Below, piece by piece: positions 21,670 to 31,947 of a stretch of 64,000 bases of DNA; within the stretch, counting starts at the first letter, position 1; the number at the start of each line of letters is the position of its first letter. The stretch comes from Marinobacterium sp. xm-d-530. Lineage in GTDB: Bacteria > Pseudomonadota > Gammaproteobacteria > Pseudomonadales > Balneatricaceae. Both the position numbers and the translations under genes were made by a program. The notes under the pieces are model-generated. The model made no database searches. It was not told where the DNA came from and saw nothing but the letters and a program-made list of their open reading frames with translations. The DNA lies in contig NZ_WBYM01000005.1 of NCBI RefSeq assembly GCF_013283365.1, positions 274,451 to 338,450 on the forward strand, written 5' to 3'.

Positions 21670-22248
21670 ATGTCTGCGCCGTACGTACTGGTTCTATTCT
21701 ACAGTCGTCATGGCGCGACCCGTGCGCTGGCTGAATCGATCGCACTGGGCATTGAACAATCTGGTATTAACGCTCAAATAAGAACCGTTCCGGCTGCAGA
21801 AACGTCTGACCTCGCAGATAGTGAAGGGACACTCTATGTCACACAGGACGATTTAAGAGAGTGCTCAGGCCTAGCATTAGGAAGTCCAACCCGGTTTGGT
21901 CATATGGCCAGTGCGTTAAGCGCATTTATCGAGACGACCACGTCAGAGTGGCTGTCTGGCTCGCTGATCGATAAACCGGCAACACTGTTCACCTCATCCA
22001 ACTCACTGCATGGCGGTCAAGAGAGTACGCTGCTCTCTATGGCTCTGCCTTTGATCCATCAAGGAATGCTGTTAGTCGGTGTTCCCTATAATGTTGCTGA
22101 ACTGCACTCAACCACCCGTGGTGGCACACCTTACGGTGCCAGTCAGGTATCGCAAAACAGTCACCGCCTATCACAAGACGAACAGAGAATTGCCGTCGCT
22201 CAGGGTAAACGTTTAGGTACCCTAGCGCAGCGTTTGAGCAGTCGTTAA
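21670..22248 (+). CDS. WrbA-like NAD(P)H:quinone oxidoreductase
   Basis: Flavodoxin-fold FMN protein. The phosphate-binding loop is FYSRHGATRALAESI (about residues 9-23), and the WrbA-type segment GSPTRFGHMASAL occurs near residue 77, with TSSNSLHGGQEST near residue 112. These proteins carry out two-electron reduction of quinones, avoiding semiquinone. Length 192. One base separates it from the ArsC-like gene and 10 from the next gene, so they are co-transcribed. Confidence 0.9.
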   Translation: MSAPYVLVLFYSRHGATRALAESIALGIEQSGINAQIRTVPAAETSDLADSEGTLYVTQDDLRECSGLALGSPTRFGHMASALSAFIETTTSEWLSGSLIDKPATLFTSSNSLHGGQESTLLSMALPLIHQGMLLVGVPYNVAELHSTTRGGTPYGASQVSQNSHRLSQDEQRIAVAQGKRLGTLAQRLSSR

Positions 22249-22258
22249 AGGAGTTAAC

Positions 22259-22633
22259 ATGTCTCTACAACGCAAAGCGTCAATCAGTGGTTTAATTACC
22301 CGTGTCAGCTTTATCGCCCTTTTAATCTTCTACACTCTACGTTTCTTATGGTTAGCACCGAGTTCAGGAGATAACCCTTGGGTGATTTGGCTGGTTCACT
22401 TACTGCCACTGATCGGTTTTACACCCGCTATATTAAAGGGCACACCGCGTCCTCACGCTTGGCTCTGCTTCGTATTGCTGCTCTATTTCTTGGGCAGTGT
22501 ACTGACGGCTATCCAACCCCATTTAGCCCTCTATGGTGTGATTGAAGTGTTGTTGATTTCGACTCTGTTTACCGCTGCGATGATGTATACACGCTGGCAG
22601 AGTCGCTGGCTGCGTGAGCAAACCAGTCACTGA
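22259..22633 (+). CDS. DUF2069 inner-membrane protein
   Basis: The 124-residue protein has four hydrophobic segments (about 14-32, 40-55, 65-84, 89-107) and the family-typical run HLLPLIGFTPAILKGTPRPHAW. DUF2069 proteins commonly follow the WrbA-like gene in gammaproteobacteria; function unknown. The stop overlaps the next gene's ATG by one base (TGATG). A GGAG ribosome site precedes the start. Confidence 0.85.
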   Translation: MSLQRKASISGLITRVSFIALLIFYTLRFLWLAPSSGDNPWVIWLVHLLPLIGFTPAILKGTPRPHAWLCFVLLLYFLGSVLTAIQPHLALYGVIEVLLISTLFTAAMMYTRWQSRWLREQTSH

Positions 22634-24252
22634 TGGACAGCCAAACCCTGCGACGAATACGTTCGAGCTTTCCTATCCTCAATACACGAGTTGATGGGAA
22701 ACCCCTGATCTACTTCGATAACGGGGCTACCACTCAAAAACCGCGCGAAGTGATCGATGCAATAACTCAGTTTTATCGGAAAGAGAATGCCAATGTTCAC
22801 CGTGCGGCTCACCACCTGAGCAGCCTAGCAACCGCACACTTTGAACAGGCTCGAGGTCAATTAGCACAGTTCATTAATGCTAAACCCAATGAAATTGTCT
22901 GGACTCGAGGTGCAACCGAAGGTCTCAATCTCGTCGCCGAGAGTTACCTAAGACCCATTCTCAAGGCAGGTGATCGCATTGTTATCGCTATCTCTGCTCA
23001 TCACGCTGCGATTCTTCCGTTTCAGCGATTAGCGCAGCAGGTTGGCGCCCACTTAGACGTCATCGAACTGACAGCGTCAGGTGAACTCAATTCAGATCAG
23101 TACCAAAGCTACCTTAAACTCAATCCAAAACTGGTGGTACTACCCCACGCCTCCAATGTCCTAGGCACCGTCTACCCCATTAAAGAGATGGTAAAACTGG
23201 CCAAGAGAGAGGGCCTAACGACTCTGATCGATGGGGCTCAAGCGGCACCGCACCTAGTCTTGGACATGCAGGATCTTGACGCTGATTTTTATGCGTTTTC
23301 GGGTCACAAGATGTTTGGTCCGACCGGTATTGGGGTTCTTTACGGGAAAGAGGCTCTGCTTAATGCGATGCCCCCTTGGCAAGTTGGCGGCGAGATGATT
23401 GAGTCGGTCAGCTTAACTGAGACCCAGTATGCCGAGGCGCCGCTGCGCTTTGAAGCGGGCACGCCCGATATTGCCGGCGCCATTGGATTGGCAGCTGCCG
23501 CTGAGTACCTAAACAATCTAGACCGTGCAGAGATAGAAGAGCACGAGCAGCAACTGACCAGTCACCTCTTGCAGGGACTCAAATCCATAGAGGGGATTAA
23601 AATACTCCCTGCTGGAGAGTTCAGCTTACCCATTGTGAGTTTCTATCATGAGACGATCAATGCCGACGACATAGCCGCTCAACTCGATGCACAGGGCATC
23701 GCTGTTCGTGCCGGTAGCCACTGCGCGCAACCGCTCATGCAGTCATTTGGATTGCACTCTTCTGTGCGCATCTCTTTAGCGTTTTATAACACAATTGAAG
23801 AGCTAGACACTTGTATCGCCCTTTTGCGTTCACTCTGTAGCCATCAACCTGTGACGAGTGATGAGACATCGAATAGCGATTCAGCAAAGCTTTGGATAGA
23901 ACAGGTTGAGCAAGCGAAAGATTGGCCAACACGACTGAATGCACTGATGAGTTTGGGATCAGTCTCAATAGACCCAAGCCTAAAGCGACCAGAAAATCTC
24001 GTCACCGGTTGTGCCAGTCAGACTTGGCTAAAACTGAGTAGTGAAAAGGGTTTTATTCAGTTCGATGGGTGCTCAGAGAGCCGTCAGATTACTGCTCTGA
24101 TTCAGCTTTTTAAGCACCAGATTGATCAGGGATCCACTGTCGAACAGATCAAGACTTACCTAACGGACCTTGGCTTGGAAAGGCAGTTGAGTCGCACGCG
24201 TGGCAACGCCATTCAACGTTTGATTGAATGGCTAGAGTCTCACGACTCCTGA
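22633..24252 (+). CDS. Cysteine desulfurase fused to SufE/CsdE sulfur acceptor
   Basis: Two-domain 539-residue protein. Residues 1-405 are a class V aminotransferase-type cysteine desulfurase (CsdA/SufS group): PLP Lys226 in SGHKMFGP, substrate-attacking Cys364 in RAGSHCAQPL. Residues 415-539 are a SufE/CsdE domain with acceptor Cys460 in NLVTGCASQTW and the C-terminal RGNAIQRLIEWL motif. The fusion would hand persulfide from Cys364 to Cys460 within one polypeptide. No sufBCD or tcdA is adjacent in the window. Its 3' end overlaps convergent dnaQ by 13 bases. Confidence 0.93.
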   Translation: MDSQTLRRIRSSFPILNTRVDGKPLIYFDNGATTQKPREVIDAITQFYRKENANVHRAAHHLSSLATAHFEQARGQLAQFINAKPNEIVWTRGATEGLNLVAESYLRPILKAGDRIVIAISAHHAAILPFQRLAQQVGAHLDVIELTASGELNSDQYQSYLKLNPKLVVLPHASNVLGTVYPIKEMVKLAKREGLTTLIDGAQAAPHLVLDMQDLDADFYAFSGHKMFGPTGIGVLYGKEALLNAMPPWQVGGEMIESVSLTETQYAEAPLRFEAGTPDIAGAIGLAAAAEYLNNLDRAEIEEHEQQLTSHLLQGLKSIEGIKILPAGEFSLPIVSFYHETINADDIAAQLDAQGIAVRAGSHCAQPLMQSFGLHSSVRISLAFYNTIEELDTCIALLRSLCSHQPVTSDETSNSDSAKLWIEQVEQAKDWPTRLNALMSLGSVSIDPSLKRPENLVTGCASQTWLKLSSEKGFIQFDGCSESRQITALIQLFKHQIDQGSTVEQIKTYLTDLGLERQLSRTRGNAIQRLIEWLESHDS

Positions 24253-24959
24253 GAAAGGTTTCGCCACACAGCGCCGTCTGATTTCTTATCCAGCATATCC
24301 AAAAAACGTTCGTGCTCAGTGAGGTCATCTTCACTCGCTTTCAACACTTTAAGACCAGAAACCTGTTCAGGAGTAAGGCGTCTGATTCGCTGTCCACCAC
24401 CCTCTTCATCTTGCCCATCCACCGATAGACTCAAGGCGGTTTGACCACCCGTAATCGCCAAATAGACATCGGCTAGGATTTCAGAGTCGAGCAAGGCGCC
24501 GTGCAATTCACGGTGCGAGTTATCTATAAAGTACCGACGACAGAGAGCATCTAGGTTGTTCTTCTGACCAGGGTGTTTTTTACGCGCTAAGGCTAAGCTG
24601 TCGGTAATCGTACAGAACTCTTCGATGCGCTCTTTAATCCCGTTGCGCTCAAACTCCTTATTAATGAAGCCGACATCGAACGACGCGTTATGGATGATCA
24701 GTTCGGCACCACGCACGTATTCAATGAATTCGTGCATCACAACATTGAACTTAGGCTTGTCTGCCAAAAATTCATTGGTAATGCCGTGGACCTGCATCGC
24801 CTCAGCATCAACCTCACGATCGGGCAGAATGTATTGATGGTAGTTGTTACCGGTTAAGCGGCGTGCCACCATCTCCACACAACCGATCTCGATGATGTTG
24901 TGACCCTCTTCGGGCTCAAGACCGGTGGTTTCAGTATCGAGTACAATTTGACGACTCAT
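24240..24959 (-). CDS. dnaQ: DNA polymerase III epsilon subunit (3'-5' exonuclease)
   Basis: Proofreading subunit of the replicative polymerase. Exo I motif LDTETTGLEPEEG at residue 7, Exo II HNASFDVGF near 95, Exo III HGALLDSEILADVY near 155, giving the DEDDh active site. The C-terminal tail contacts the alpha subunit. Length 239. The start codon overlaps the end of rnhA by one base, as in the classic rnhA/dnaQ pairing, although here they run in the same direction and not divergently as in E. coli. Confidence 0.96.
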   Translation of the reverse strand: MSRQIVLDTETTGLEPEEGHNIIEIGCVEMVARRLTGNNYHQYILPDREVDAEAMQVHGITNEFLADKPKFNVVMHEFIEYVRGAELIIHNASFDVGFINKEFERNGIKERIEEFCTITDSLALARKKHPGQKNNLDALCRRYFIDNSHRELHGALLDSEILADVYLAITGGQTALSLSVDGQDEEGGGQRIRRLTPEQVSGLKVLKASEDDLTEHERFLDMLDKKSDGAVWRNLSQES

Positions 24960-25393
24960 TAGAGCTGTTCCTCATATCCGCGATTAGCCAACTGATCGGC
25001 TCGTTCATTACCTGGATCACCACTATGGCCCTTAACCCATCGCCACTCAATGTCATGTTGTTGTGTCGCCTGATGAAGTCGCTGCCAAAGCTCGGCATTT
25101 TTAACCGGCTTGCCCTGGGAGTTTTTCCAATTTCGCTTCATCCAGCCGTGGATCCACTCTGTGATCCCTTTGCGCAGGTATTCCGAATCTGTATAAAGAA
25201 TCACTTTAGAGGGTCGTTTTAAACACTCTAGCGATTCGATAGCCGCCATGATCTCCATGCGATTATTGGTGGTTTCATGCTCCCCACCCCACATCTCTTT
25301 CTCAGCACCGCCATAACTTAATAGCGCACCCCAACCACCAGGCCCAGGATTACCTTTACAGGCCCCGTCGGTATATATCTTGACTACTTTCAA
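24959..25393 (-). CDS. rnhA: Ribonuclease HI
   Basis: Degrades RNA in RNA-DNA hybrids. All catalytic residues are in place: Asp in [11 protein letters not shown], Glu in NRMEIMAA, Asp in LYTDSEY, and His/Asp in [14 protein letters not shown]. Length 144. It overlaps the methyltransferase stop by 4 bases and dnaQ by one, giving a tight three-gene unit. Confidence 0.97.
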   Translation of the reverse strand: MKVVKIYTDGACKGNPGPGGWGALLSYGGAEKEMWGGEHETTNNRMEIMAAIESLECLKRPSKVILYTDSEYLRKGITEWIHGWMKRNWKNSQGKPVKNAELWQRLHQATQQHDIEWRWVKGHSGDPGNERADQLANRGYEEQL

Positions 25394-26157
25394 CTCTTAT
25401 TTCGCCTTACACCAGCACTTGTTGCTTTAGATTCTATCACTTGTAACTTGCCAAGTAGACGACGATTCCACTGCGGTTGCAGTGGTGTGAGTCCCGCTAC
25501 ATCTTTTCTTGCTGTTATTGTGAACAGGTTGCCTGATTTAAACGGCAACGCCTTAATCACCTTGGCCACAGGCCTGATCCGTTGCCGCCACTGGTTACTC
25601 TCCAGAGGGTAGTTGAACTCTTTAGAGTCCCCACCTAAGGATGAGAGCTGCAGCAACTTAAACCAATCGCCTAAACGGTGTTGCGAGATAAATTGGGCAC
25701 GCCAAGGGGCGCCCTGATTTCTCTTAAACTGTGAGTGCAACCCTAACCAGGAGGTCGGATTAAAACCCAACAAAATCAGATGACCACCAGGGCGAAGGAT
25801 ACGGGCCGCTTCACGAATAACTTGGTGTGGATCCGCAGAAAACTCATGAGCATGGTGCAATACCAAAATATCAATGACCGCCGACTGCACGGGCAGCTCT
25901 TCTGGCGTTGCAATTAGGGTTCGTTCTTCCATCCCTAGCTCAACTCTAGGAGCAACCAATACAGCGTGCTGAGCTCTGGCTGTATCACAGAGCCACTGAC
26001 GACCGTCCAAAGTAACCTGTAATAGACGACTGCCCTGCACGGAGAGCAATGCACGCTCGATCATCTGGCGCTCTTGTGCCAAAAACTGCTGCCCCAACTC
26101 TGAGTCGTACCAGGCTTGCAGTTCGCTGACTGCGTTCAAATCAGTCACACTACTCAT
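25390..26157 (-). CDS. Class I SAM-dependent methyltransferase (YafS-like)
   Basis: Methyltransferase-11-type fold; the post-motif region [19 protein letters not shown] followed by [17 protein letters not shown] is characteristic. The N-terminal glycine loop is degenerate, as is common in this YafS/rnhA-linked family. I start at [10 protein letters not shown] because AAGGTG lies 7 bases upstream; a TTG five codons earlier has no better site. Divergent from gloB. The conserved neighbourhood methyltransferase-rnhA-dnaQ next to gloB-mltD matches many gammaproteobacteria. Substrate unknown. Confidence 0.88.
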   Translation of the reverse strand: MSSVTDLNAVSELQAWYDSELGQQFLAQERQMIERALLSVQGSRLLQVTLDGRQWLCDTARAQHAVLVAPRVELGMEERTLIATPEELPVQSAVIDILVLHHAHEFSADPHQVIREAARILRPGGHLILLGFNPTSWLGLHSQFKRNQGAPWRAQFISQHRLGDWFKLLQLSSLGGDSKEFNYPLESNQWRQRIRPVAKVIKALPFKSGNLFTITARKDVAGLTPLQPQWNRRLLGKLQVIESKATSAGVRRNKS

Positions 26158-26236
26158 CGTTTTCACCTTCAAATGAGGTTCTCATTGATCTCTATTCTAG
26201 GTAACCTGAGGGGAAATTTCAGCCTCGGAGTTCAGG

Positions 26237-27010
26237 ATGTTTAAGCTAACCCCATTACCCGCATTTGACGATAACTATATCTGGGTCATCGAATCACCTG
26301 ATGACTCATCCATTGCCGTTGTCGATCCAGGTGATGCGGATGTGGTTGAACAGCATCTGACTCAATCCAACAAAACATTGGCTGCTATCCTAGTCACCCA
26401 TCACCACCGAGATCATACTGGCGGTGTTGACGCCTTGAATGCGCGATACTCAGTGCCTGTTTACGGCTCATCTGAGTCAAAGTTTCCTGGTGTAACACAC
26501 CCTCTATCTGACGGAGACTCCATTGAGCTGTTTGGGGCGTCTCTATGTATCAAAGCTGTCCCTGCACACACTCTGGATCATATCGCCTACTTAGTTAACG
26601 GCGATACACCGCAGCTGTTCTGTGGCGATACACTGTTTTTAGCTGGCTGCGGTCGCCTGTTTGAGGGAAGTGCAGATCAGATGCAAAAAGCAATGGACTA
26701 CTTTGCAAGCCTACCGGATGCGACCGAGGTCTACTGTACGCATGAGTACTCTCTAGCCAACCTGGCCTTTGCCAAAGCCGCTGACCCAGAAAATAGTGAC
26801 ATCGACCAAGCGATCACTCGATGCGAACAGCTAAGATCCGATAACAGACCGACACTGCCAAGCAGCATCGGATTAGAACGCCAGATAAACCCCTACATGC
26901 GAACGCGTGAAGCGGCATTGATTCAAAGCGCCAGCCACTATTCTAACCAAACACTCTCTGCTGGAGTCGAGACCTTGGCGGCACTGCGAGAATGGAAGAA
27001 CAGCTTCTAA
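26237..27010 (+). CDS. gloB: Hydroxyacylglutathione hydrolase (glyoxalase II)
   Basis: Metallo-beta-lactamase-fold enzyme that hydrolyses S-D-lactoylglutathione, the second step of methylglyoxal detoxification. Metal motif THHHRDHTGG near residue 54, a further His in AVPAHTLDH, Asp in FCGDTLF and His in CTHEYSLAN. Length 257 fits. The C-terminal glutathione-binding helical domain includes NPYMRTRE. Confidence 0.96.
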   Translation: MFKLTPLPAFDDNYIWVIESPDDSSIAVVDPGDADVVEQHLTQSNKTLAAILVTHHHRDHTGGVDALNARYSVPVYGSSESKFPGVTHPLSDGDSIELFGASLCIKAVPAHTLDHIAYLVNGDTPQLFCGDTLFLAGCGRLFEGSADQMQKAMDYFASLPDATEVYCTHEYSLANLAFAKAADPENSDIDQAITRCEQLRSDNRPTLPSSIGLERQINPYMRTREAALIQSASHYSNQTLSAGVETLAALREWKNSF

Positions 27011-27131
27011 ATAGTGATCTATGAAGTGGACTTTTTATTCCTTAACAGAAAATTAATGAAATTGACCCAATAGCCCCTCACAGGTAGAATTGCGGCTTTA
27101 AATTTTCGGTATAAATGTCCAGAAAGGCACT

Positions 27132-28733
27132 ATGGCAAAGTTGAAATCGACACTGATGGTTGGCGCCCTTGCGATCACACTCGCAGGCTGTCAGACCGTC
27201 GCGACACAACAGAGCGCACAGCAGAGTCCAACCGAGCCTGTCCAGGTGCTTGAGAGCGAGCCTGTTCTTGTTCAGCGTACCGAACCCAAAGTGAAGCCAG
27301 AGTGGGATGAAGCCCCGATTAAATCGGTACTTCTAGAACTTGAGAAAGATCCAAAGAAAGCAGACTTGTGGGAAATAACCCGCAACAACATGCGACTCAA
27401 CCACAACCTGGACAAAAAGGTCGTTCAACAGCATATCGATTGGTATGTTGAGCACGACAAATATTTGAACCGCTTAACAGGCCGCGCCTCTCGTTACTAC
27501 CACTTTGTACTGCATGAAGTGATCAAACGTGGCATGCCGGCAGAGATCGCTCTAATACCAGCAGTAGAGTCCTCTTACGACCCATTTGCCAAATCACCGG
27601 CTAAAGCGTCTGGAGCATGGCAGTTCATGCCAGCAACCGGCGATCATTTCGGTCTTAAACGTAACTGGTGGTACGACGGTCGACGCGACATTGTTGCATC
27701 AACGCATGCGGCATTGAACTACCTAGAGTATCTGCACGACTACCTCGATGGGGATTGGTTGTTGGCCATGGCCGCTTACAACGCCGGTGAGGGAACCGTA
27801 GGTCGTGCAGTTAAACGCAATAAAAAAGCCGGCAAGCCAACCGATTTTTGGAATCTAAAACTGCCGCGTGAGACTCGCCACTACGTCCCTAAAATTCTAG
27901 CGATCTCTGAGGTGTTCAAAAACCCCGAGAAGCATGGTCTTGCTTTAGCACCTCTTGCAGACAAACCCTATTTTGAAATCGTCGATACTGGGGGGCAGAT
28001 TGATCTGTCACGCGCTGCTGAGTTGAGCGGAGTGGAACTGGATGAGATCTACAGGCTCAACGCGGGATTTTCACAATGGGCTACGGACCCAGAAGGCCCG
28101 CACCAGCTATTGGTTCCGGTTGATAACGCGGCGCGCTTTAAAACCGAACTAGCATCACTCGCCCCTTCAGACAGAATCAACTGGGCTCGTTACGAAGTTA
28201 AGCCTGGCGATAGCTTATCGGTCATCGCTAAGCGCTTTAACACAAACATTTCGACCATTCAGACCTCGAATGATTTGAAAAGTTCTCTGATTCGCGTTGG
28301 CCAATCTCTATTGATCCCATCAGCGCTGGTTGATGCCAGCCAGTACCGCTTGAGTGATACGCAACGTCGCACCGCCAGTATCCGCAAGAGCGCACCCGCA
28401 GGCAGTAAAAAGATTCTTCACACGGTTAAATCCGGTGATTCGCTCTGGAAAATTGCGAAAATCTACGGCGTTGATCACAAGTCGATCGCTCGCTGGAACA
28501 ACTTTGGCACCTCTAAGACGCTTAAAATTGGTGAGCGTTTAGCGATTTTCAAAGCCGATGCTCAAGCCTCTTCAACTGCACAGTACTTGGTCCGCAAGGG
28601 TGATAACCTCAGCGTCATTGCGCAGCGCCACAACATCAGTGTTCAGCAACTGCTTAAATGGAACGACATCAGCATCGATACCCTATTGATGCCAGGCCAA
28701 CCCCTTCGCGTTAAACAACCTGAGCAGGGCTAA
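27132..28733 (+). CDS. mltD: Membrane-bound lytic transglycosylase D with three LysM repeats
   Basis: Outer-membrane lipoprotein that cleaves peptidoglycan glycan strands to 1,6-anhydro products. Lipobox ITLAGC with lipidated Cys20. SLT domain about residues 125-245 with catalytic Glu146 in IPAVESSYDPFAKSP and the motif ASGAWQFMPATG. Three LysM glycan-binding repeats follow at about 353-398, 431-474 and 484-528 (YEVKPGDSLS, HTVKSGDSLW, YLVRKGDNLS). Length 533. One-base overlap with the next small gene. Confidence 0.96.
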   Translation: MAKLKSTLMVGALAITLAGCQTVATQQSAQQSPTEPVQVLESEPVLVQRTEPKVKPEWDEAPIKSVLLELEKDPKKADLWEITRNNMRLNHNLDKKVVQQHIDWYVEHDKYLNRLTGRASRYYHFVLHEVIKRGMPAEIALIPAVESSYDPFAKSPAKASGAWQFMPATGDHFGLKRNWWYDGRRDIVASTHAALNYLEYLHDYLDGDWLLAMAAYNAGEGTVGRAVKRNKKAGKPTDFWNLKLPRETRHYVPKILAISEVFKNPEKHGLALAPLADKPYFEIVDTGGQIDLSRAAELSGVELDEIYRLNAGFSQWATDPEGPHQLLVPVDNAARFKTELASLAPSDRINWARYEVKPGDSLSVIAKRFNTNISTIQTSNDLKSSLIRVGQSLLIPSALVDASQYRLSDTQRRTASIRKSAPAGSKKILHTVKSGDSLWKIAKIYGVDHKSIARWNNFGTSKTLKIGERLAIFKADAQASSTAQYLVRKGDNLSVIAQRHNISVQQLLKWNDISIDTLLMPGQPLRVKQPEQG

Positions 28734-28981
28734 TGGATACTTTAGGCATTGCAATCATCGTAATCTCGGTGGTTCTAGCTGTGTTCTTCAAAGTAGTTGT
28801 GATGAAACGCATCCGCGAATGGGTTGATCAAGACCTCATTCGCAGTCTCTCGATGGGCGATCAAATCAAGCTGACTAAGCTGATGGAGTTGGATCAGCAG
28901 CTTAAAAGCCAAGAGACGCCTCGTGGCGAACGTCATCAGCAACTGGAAAAGCTTGCTGAGTCACTCAATTCAACAAAATAA
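28733..28981 (+). CDS. Small single-pass membrane protein, unknown function
   Basis: The 82-residue protein has one N-terminal membrane helix (about residues 4-24, LGIAIIVISVVLAVFFKVVV), then a charged cytoplasmic helical tail. Its ATG overlaps the mltD stop (TAATG), so it is translationally coupled to mltD and may act with it at the envelope. No characterised family recognised. Confidence 0.75.
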   Translation: MDTLGIAIIVISVVLAVFFKVVVMKRIREWVDQDLIRSLSMGDQIKLTKLMELDQQLKSQETPRGERHQQLEKLAESLNSTK

Positions 28982-29050
28982 GTTGAATTTTTAACCCTAG
29001 CACCCTATTTCTAACGTATAGTTTTATAAACTGTTTCGTTGGAGGTTTCC

Positions 29051-30853
29051 GTGGCTTTGGGTTCTATTCAAAAAAATTCCATAAAAAAAATAGGCGCCAT
29101 TCTCTCATTCGCCGTTGCACTGACGGCTCATGCCAGTGTCGAGTCTTCGCACGGGATCGCGATGCACGGCGACCTGAAATACGATGCAGGGTTTAGTCAT
29201 TTTGAGTACGTTAACCCAGAAGCACCTAAAGGCGGAGTTTTTAAACAGGCCGCCAACGGCACTTTTGATAGCTTTAACCCTTTTATTATCAAAGGCACAG
29301 CAGCGGATGGTACCGGATTAACCTTTGACACCCTGATGGCTCGCTCTTACGACGAACCCTTCACTCAGTACGGCTTACTAGCCGAAGCGGTCCGTATGCC
29401 TGAATCCAGAGCCTGGGTTGAGTTTGATCTTCGTAAGCAGGCACGTTTCAGCGATGGTACCCCTGTGACAGCAATCGATGTCATCGAGACCTTCAGACTA
29501 TTGCGTGAACAGGGCTCACCCTTCTACAAAGCTTACTACCGCGACATCCGTTCAATCACCGCTATTACAGACCATACTGTCCGTTTTGAGTTTGGCAGTG
29601 AAGAGAACCGCGAATTGCCATTGATCATTGGCGAGGTCCCTATTCTCTCTGCGAACTATTGGAAAGAACGAGACTTCACCAAGCCTTCGCTGGACCCTAT
29701 CTTGGGTTCAGGGCCCTACGTTGTAGACTCTTTTGAAGCGGGTAGAACCATTACCTACAAGCGCAACCCAGATTATTGGGGAACCGACCTTCCGGTTAAC
29801 CGCGGTCGCTACAACTTTGATGCCATGCAGTTTGATTACTACCGTGACAGCACCGTCGCACTGGAGGCATTCAAAGCTGAAGAGTATGACTTTAGAGAGG
29901 AGAACTCCTCTAAAAACTGGGCGACCAGCTATACGGGCCCGGCATTTGATGAGGGTCGTATTAAGAAGGAGCTGATTGCTGATGCCAACCCGGCTGGTAT
30001 GCAAGCCTTTATCATGAATACGCGCCTCGACAAGTTCAGTGATCCTCGTGTTCGATCAGCCATCGCACACGGCTTCGATTTTGAGTGGACCAATGCCAAC
30101 CTGTTTTACAGCGCATACACTCGCAGTCACAGTTTCTTCTCTAATTCAGAGATGGCCGCCACTGAACTACCCAGTGAAAAAGAGTTGGCCATTTTAGAGC
30201 CGTTCAGAGGCCAGATTCCGGATGAGGTGTTTACAACCGTTTACCAAGCGCCAACCACCAAAGGGGATGGGCGCAACCGAACTCAACTTCGCACAGCACT
30301 TAAACTTTTAAAAGAGGCTGGCTGGACACTAAAAGATGGCAAATTGGTTAATGATGCCGGAGATTCATTCAATTTCGAAATACTACTGGTGCAAAAGGAT
30401 TTTGAACGCGTCGTTGCACCCTTTATTCAAAATCTAGAGAAACTGGGGATGCAGGTCAGCATCCGCATCGTTGATGTATCCCAGTATATTAATCGTCTTC
30501 GTTCAACTGACTTCGACATGATCGTCGGCAGCTTTGGACAGAGCAGCTCACCAGGCAATGAGCAGCGCGAATTTTGGGGATCGGAAGCCGCCGATCAACC
30601 CGGTAGCAGAAATCTAATCGGCATCAAAGATCCCGCGATTGATCAGTTAGTGGAGCTTCTGATTCAAGCTCCGGATCGTGAGCAGCTTGTGCTGCGTGCT
30701 CGAGCACTGGATCGAGTATTGCAGTGGAACCATTTTGTGGTGCCTCAGTTCCACATCGACTCACACCGTGTCGCCTACTGGGATAAATTTGAGTTACCTG
30801 CGATTCGCCCCACCTACACCATTGGACTGGATACCTGGTGGGCTAAGCCATAA
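29051..30853 (+). CDS. yejA: Extracellular oligopeptide-binding protein YejA-like
   Basis: Periplasmic solute-binding protein of the SBP_bac_5 class for a YejABEF peptide importer. I start at GTG (MALGSIQKN) because GGAGG lies 5 bases upstream; an in-frame TTG earlier falls on the ribosome site itself. Signal peptide to about residue 27 (LTAHAS). The N-terminal region [19 protein letters not shown] and later [19 protein letters not shown] are typical of YejA. One-base overlap with the permease gene that follows. Confidence 0.93.
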   Translation: MALGSIQKNSIKKIGAILSFAVALTAHASVESSHGIAMHGDLKYDAGFSHFEYVNPEAPKGGVFKQAANGTFDSFNPFIIKGTAADGTGLTFDTLMARSYDEPFTQYGLLAEAVRMPESRAWVEFDLRKQARFSDGTPVTAIDVIETFRLLREQGSPFYKAYYRDIRSITAITDHTVRFEFGSEENRELPLIIGEVPILSANYWKERDFTKPSLDPILGSGPYVVDSFEAGRTITYKRNPDYWGTDLPVNRGRYNFDAMQFDYYRDSTVALEAFKAEEYDFREENSSKNWATSYTGPAFDEGRIKKELIADANPAGMQAFIMNTRLDKFSDPRVRSAIAHGFDFEWTNANLFYSAYTRSHSFFSNSEMAATELPSEKELAILEPFRGQIPDEVFTTVYQAPTTKGDGRNRTQLRTALKLLKEAGWTLKDGKLVNDAGDSFNFEILLVQKDFERVVAPFIQNLEKLGMQVSIRIVDVSQYINRLRSTDFDMIVGSFGQSSSPGNEQREFWGSEAADQPGSRNLIGIKDPAIDQLVELLIQAPDREQLVLRARALDRVLQWNHFVVPQFHIDSHRVAYWDKFELPAIRPTYTIGLDTWWAKP

Positions 30854-31944
30854 TGGCAGCGTACATTGTTCGACGATTACTGCTCATGATACCGACGCTG
30901 TTCGGTATCTTGCTGTTGAACTTCCTAATTATTCAACTGGCGCCTGGTGGACCGGTTGAACAAGCTCTCGCTCACCTACAGGGTTTTTCGGTTGATGCGA
31001 CCAGTCGTATTGGTTCAGGAGAGCGTTCAGATATCAGCGCCGATGCACAAGGCGGCGATTCAAAATATCGGGGTGCCCAAGGCATGGACCCCGCACTGGT
31101 TGCTGAGATCGAACAACTCTATGGCTTTGACAAGCCGGCCCATGAGCGGTTTTTTAAGATGCTGACAGACTATCTAACCTTCGATTTTGGCCGTAGTTTT
31201 TTCAGTGATAAACCGGTGGTTGATCTGATTATCGAAAAGATGCCTGTCTCGATCTCTCTTGGGCTATGGACCACACTGATCACCTACCTAGTCTCCATTC
31301 CTTTAGGCATTCGAAAAGCGGTTCGAGATGGCTCCCCTTTTGATATCTGGAGTTCCAGCATCATCATTGTTGGCTACGCGATCCCAAACTTCTTGTTTGC
31401 TATTTTACTGATCGTACTATTTGCCGGCGGCACCTACTTTGAGTGGTTTCCGTTGCGAGGCTTAACTTCACCCGGATTTGAAGAGATGACTCTGATCGAA
31501 AAAATCGGGGATTACTTCTGGCACCTTGCTCTACCAATCCTAGCGTCCGTTATTTCCAGCTTCGCAACGCTGACCATGCTGACTAAAAACACCTTCCTTG
31601 ATGAGATCCATAAGCAGTATGCACTGACCGCTCGGGCTAAGGGTTTAACCGAGCATCAGGTTCTTTACGGCCATGTATTCCGAAATGCCATGCTACTGAT
31701 CATAGCGGGTATGCCTGCTGCATTGATTGGTATTTTCTTCACAGGATCGATGTTGATTGAGGTGATCTTCTCACTGGATGGTTTAGGGCTGCTTGGCTAT
31801 GAGGCGGTTATCAACCGAGATTACCCTGTTATTTTCGGTACGCTCTACATCTTCACCCTAGTGGGGCTTCTATTAAAGCTGGTATCAGACATCACCTATA
31901 CCCTTGTCGATCCTCGTATCGATTTTGAGAGTCGAGAGGGTTAA
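30853..31944 (+). CDS. yejB: Peptide ABC transporter permease YejB-like
   Basis: Inner-membrane permease of the OppB/DppB class. N-terminal helix [18 protein letters not shown], then the hydrophilic periplasmic insertion typical of YejB (about residues 40-95), then five further helices. The cytoplasmic coupling motif is [15 protein letters not shown] (EAA loop) near residue 255. In E. coli the Yej system imports peptides including microcin C. Three bases separate it from yejE. Confidence 0.94.
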   Translation: MAAYIVRRLLLMIPTLFGILLLNFLIIQLAPGGPVEQALAHLQGFSVDATSRIGSGERSDISADAQGGDSKYRGAQGMDPALVAEIEQLYGFDKPAHERFFKMLTDYLTFDFGRSFFSDKPVVDLIIEKMPVSISLGLWTTLITYLVSIPLGIRKAVRDGSPFDIWSSSIIIVGYAIPNFLFAILLIVLFAGGTYFEWFPLRGLTSPGFEEMTLIEKIGDYFWHLALPILASVISSFATLTMLTKNTFLDEIHKQYALTARAKGLTEHQVLYGHVFRNAMLLIIAGMPAALIGIFFTGSMLIEVIFSLDGLGLLGYEAVINRDYPVIFGTLYIFTLVGLLLKLVSDITYTLVDPRIDFESREG

Positions 31945-31947
31945 ACG

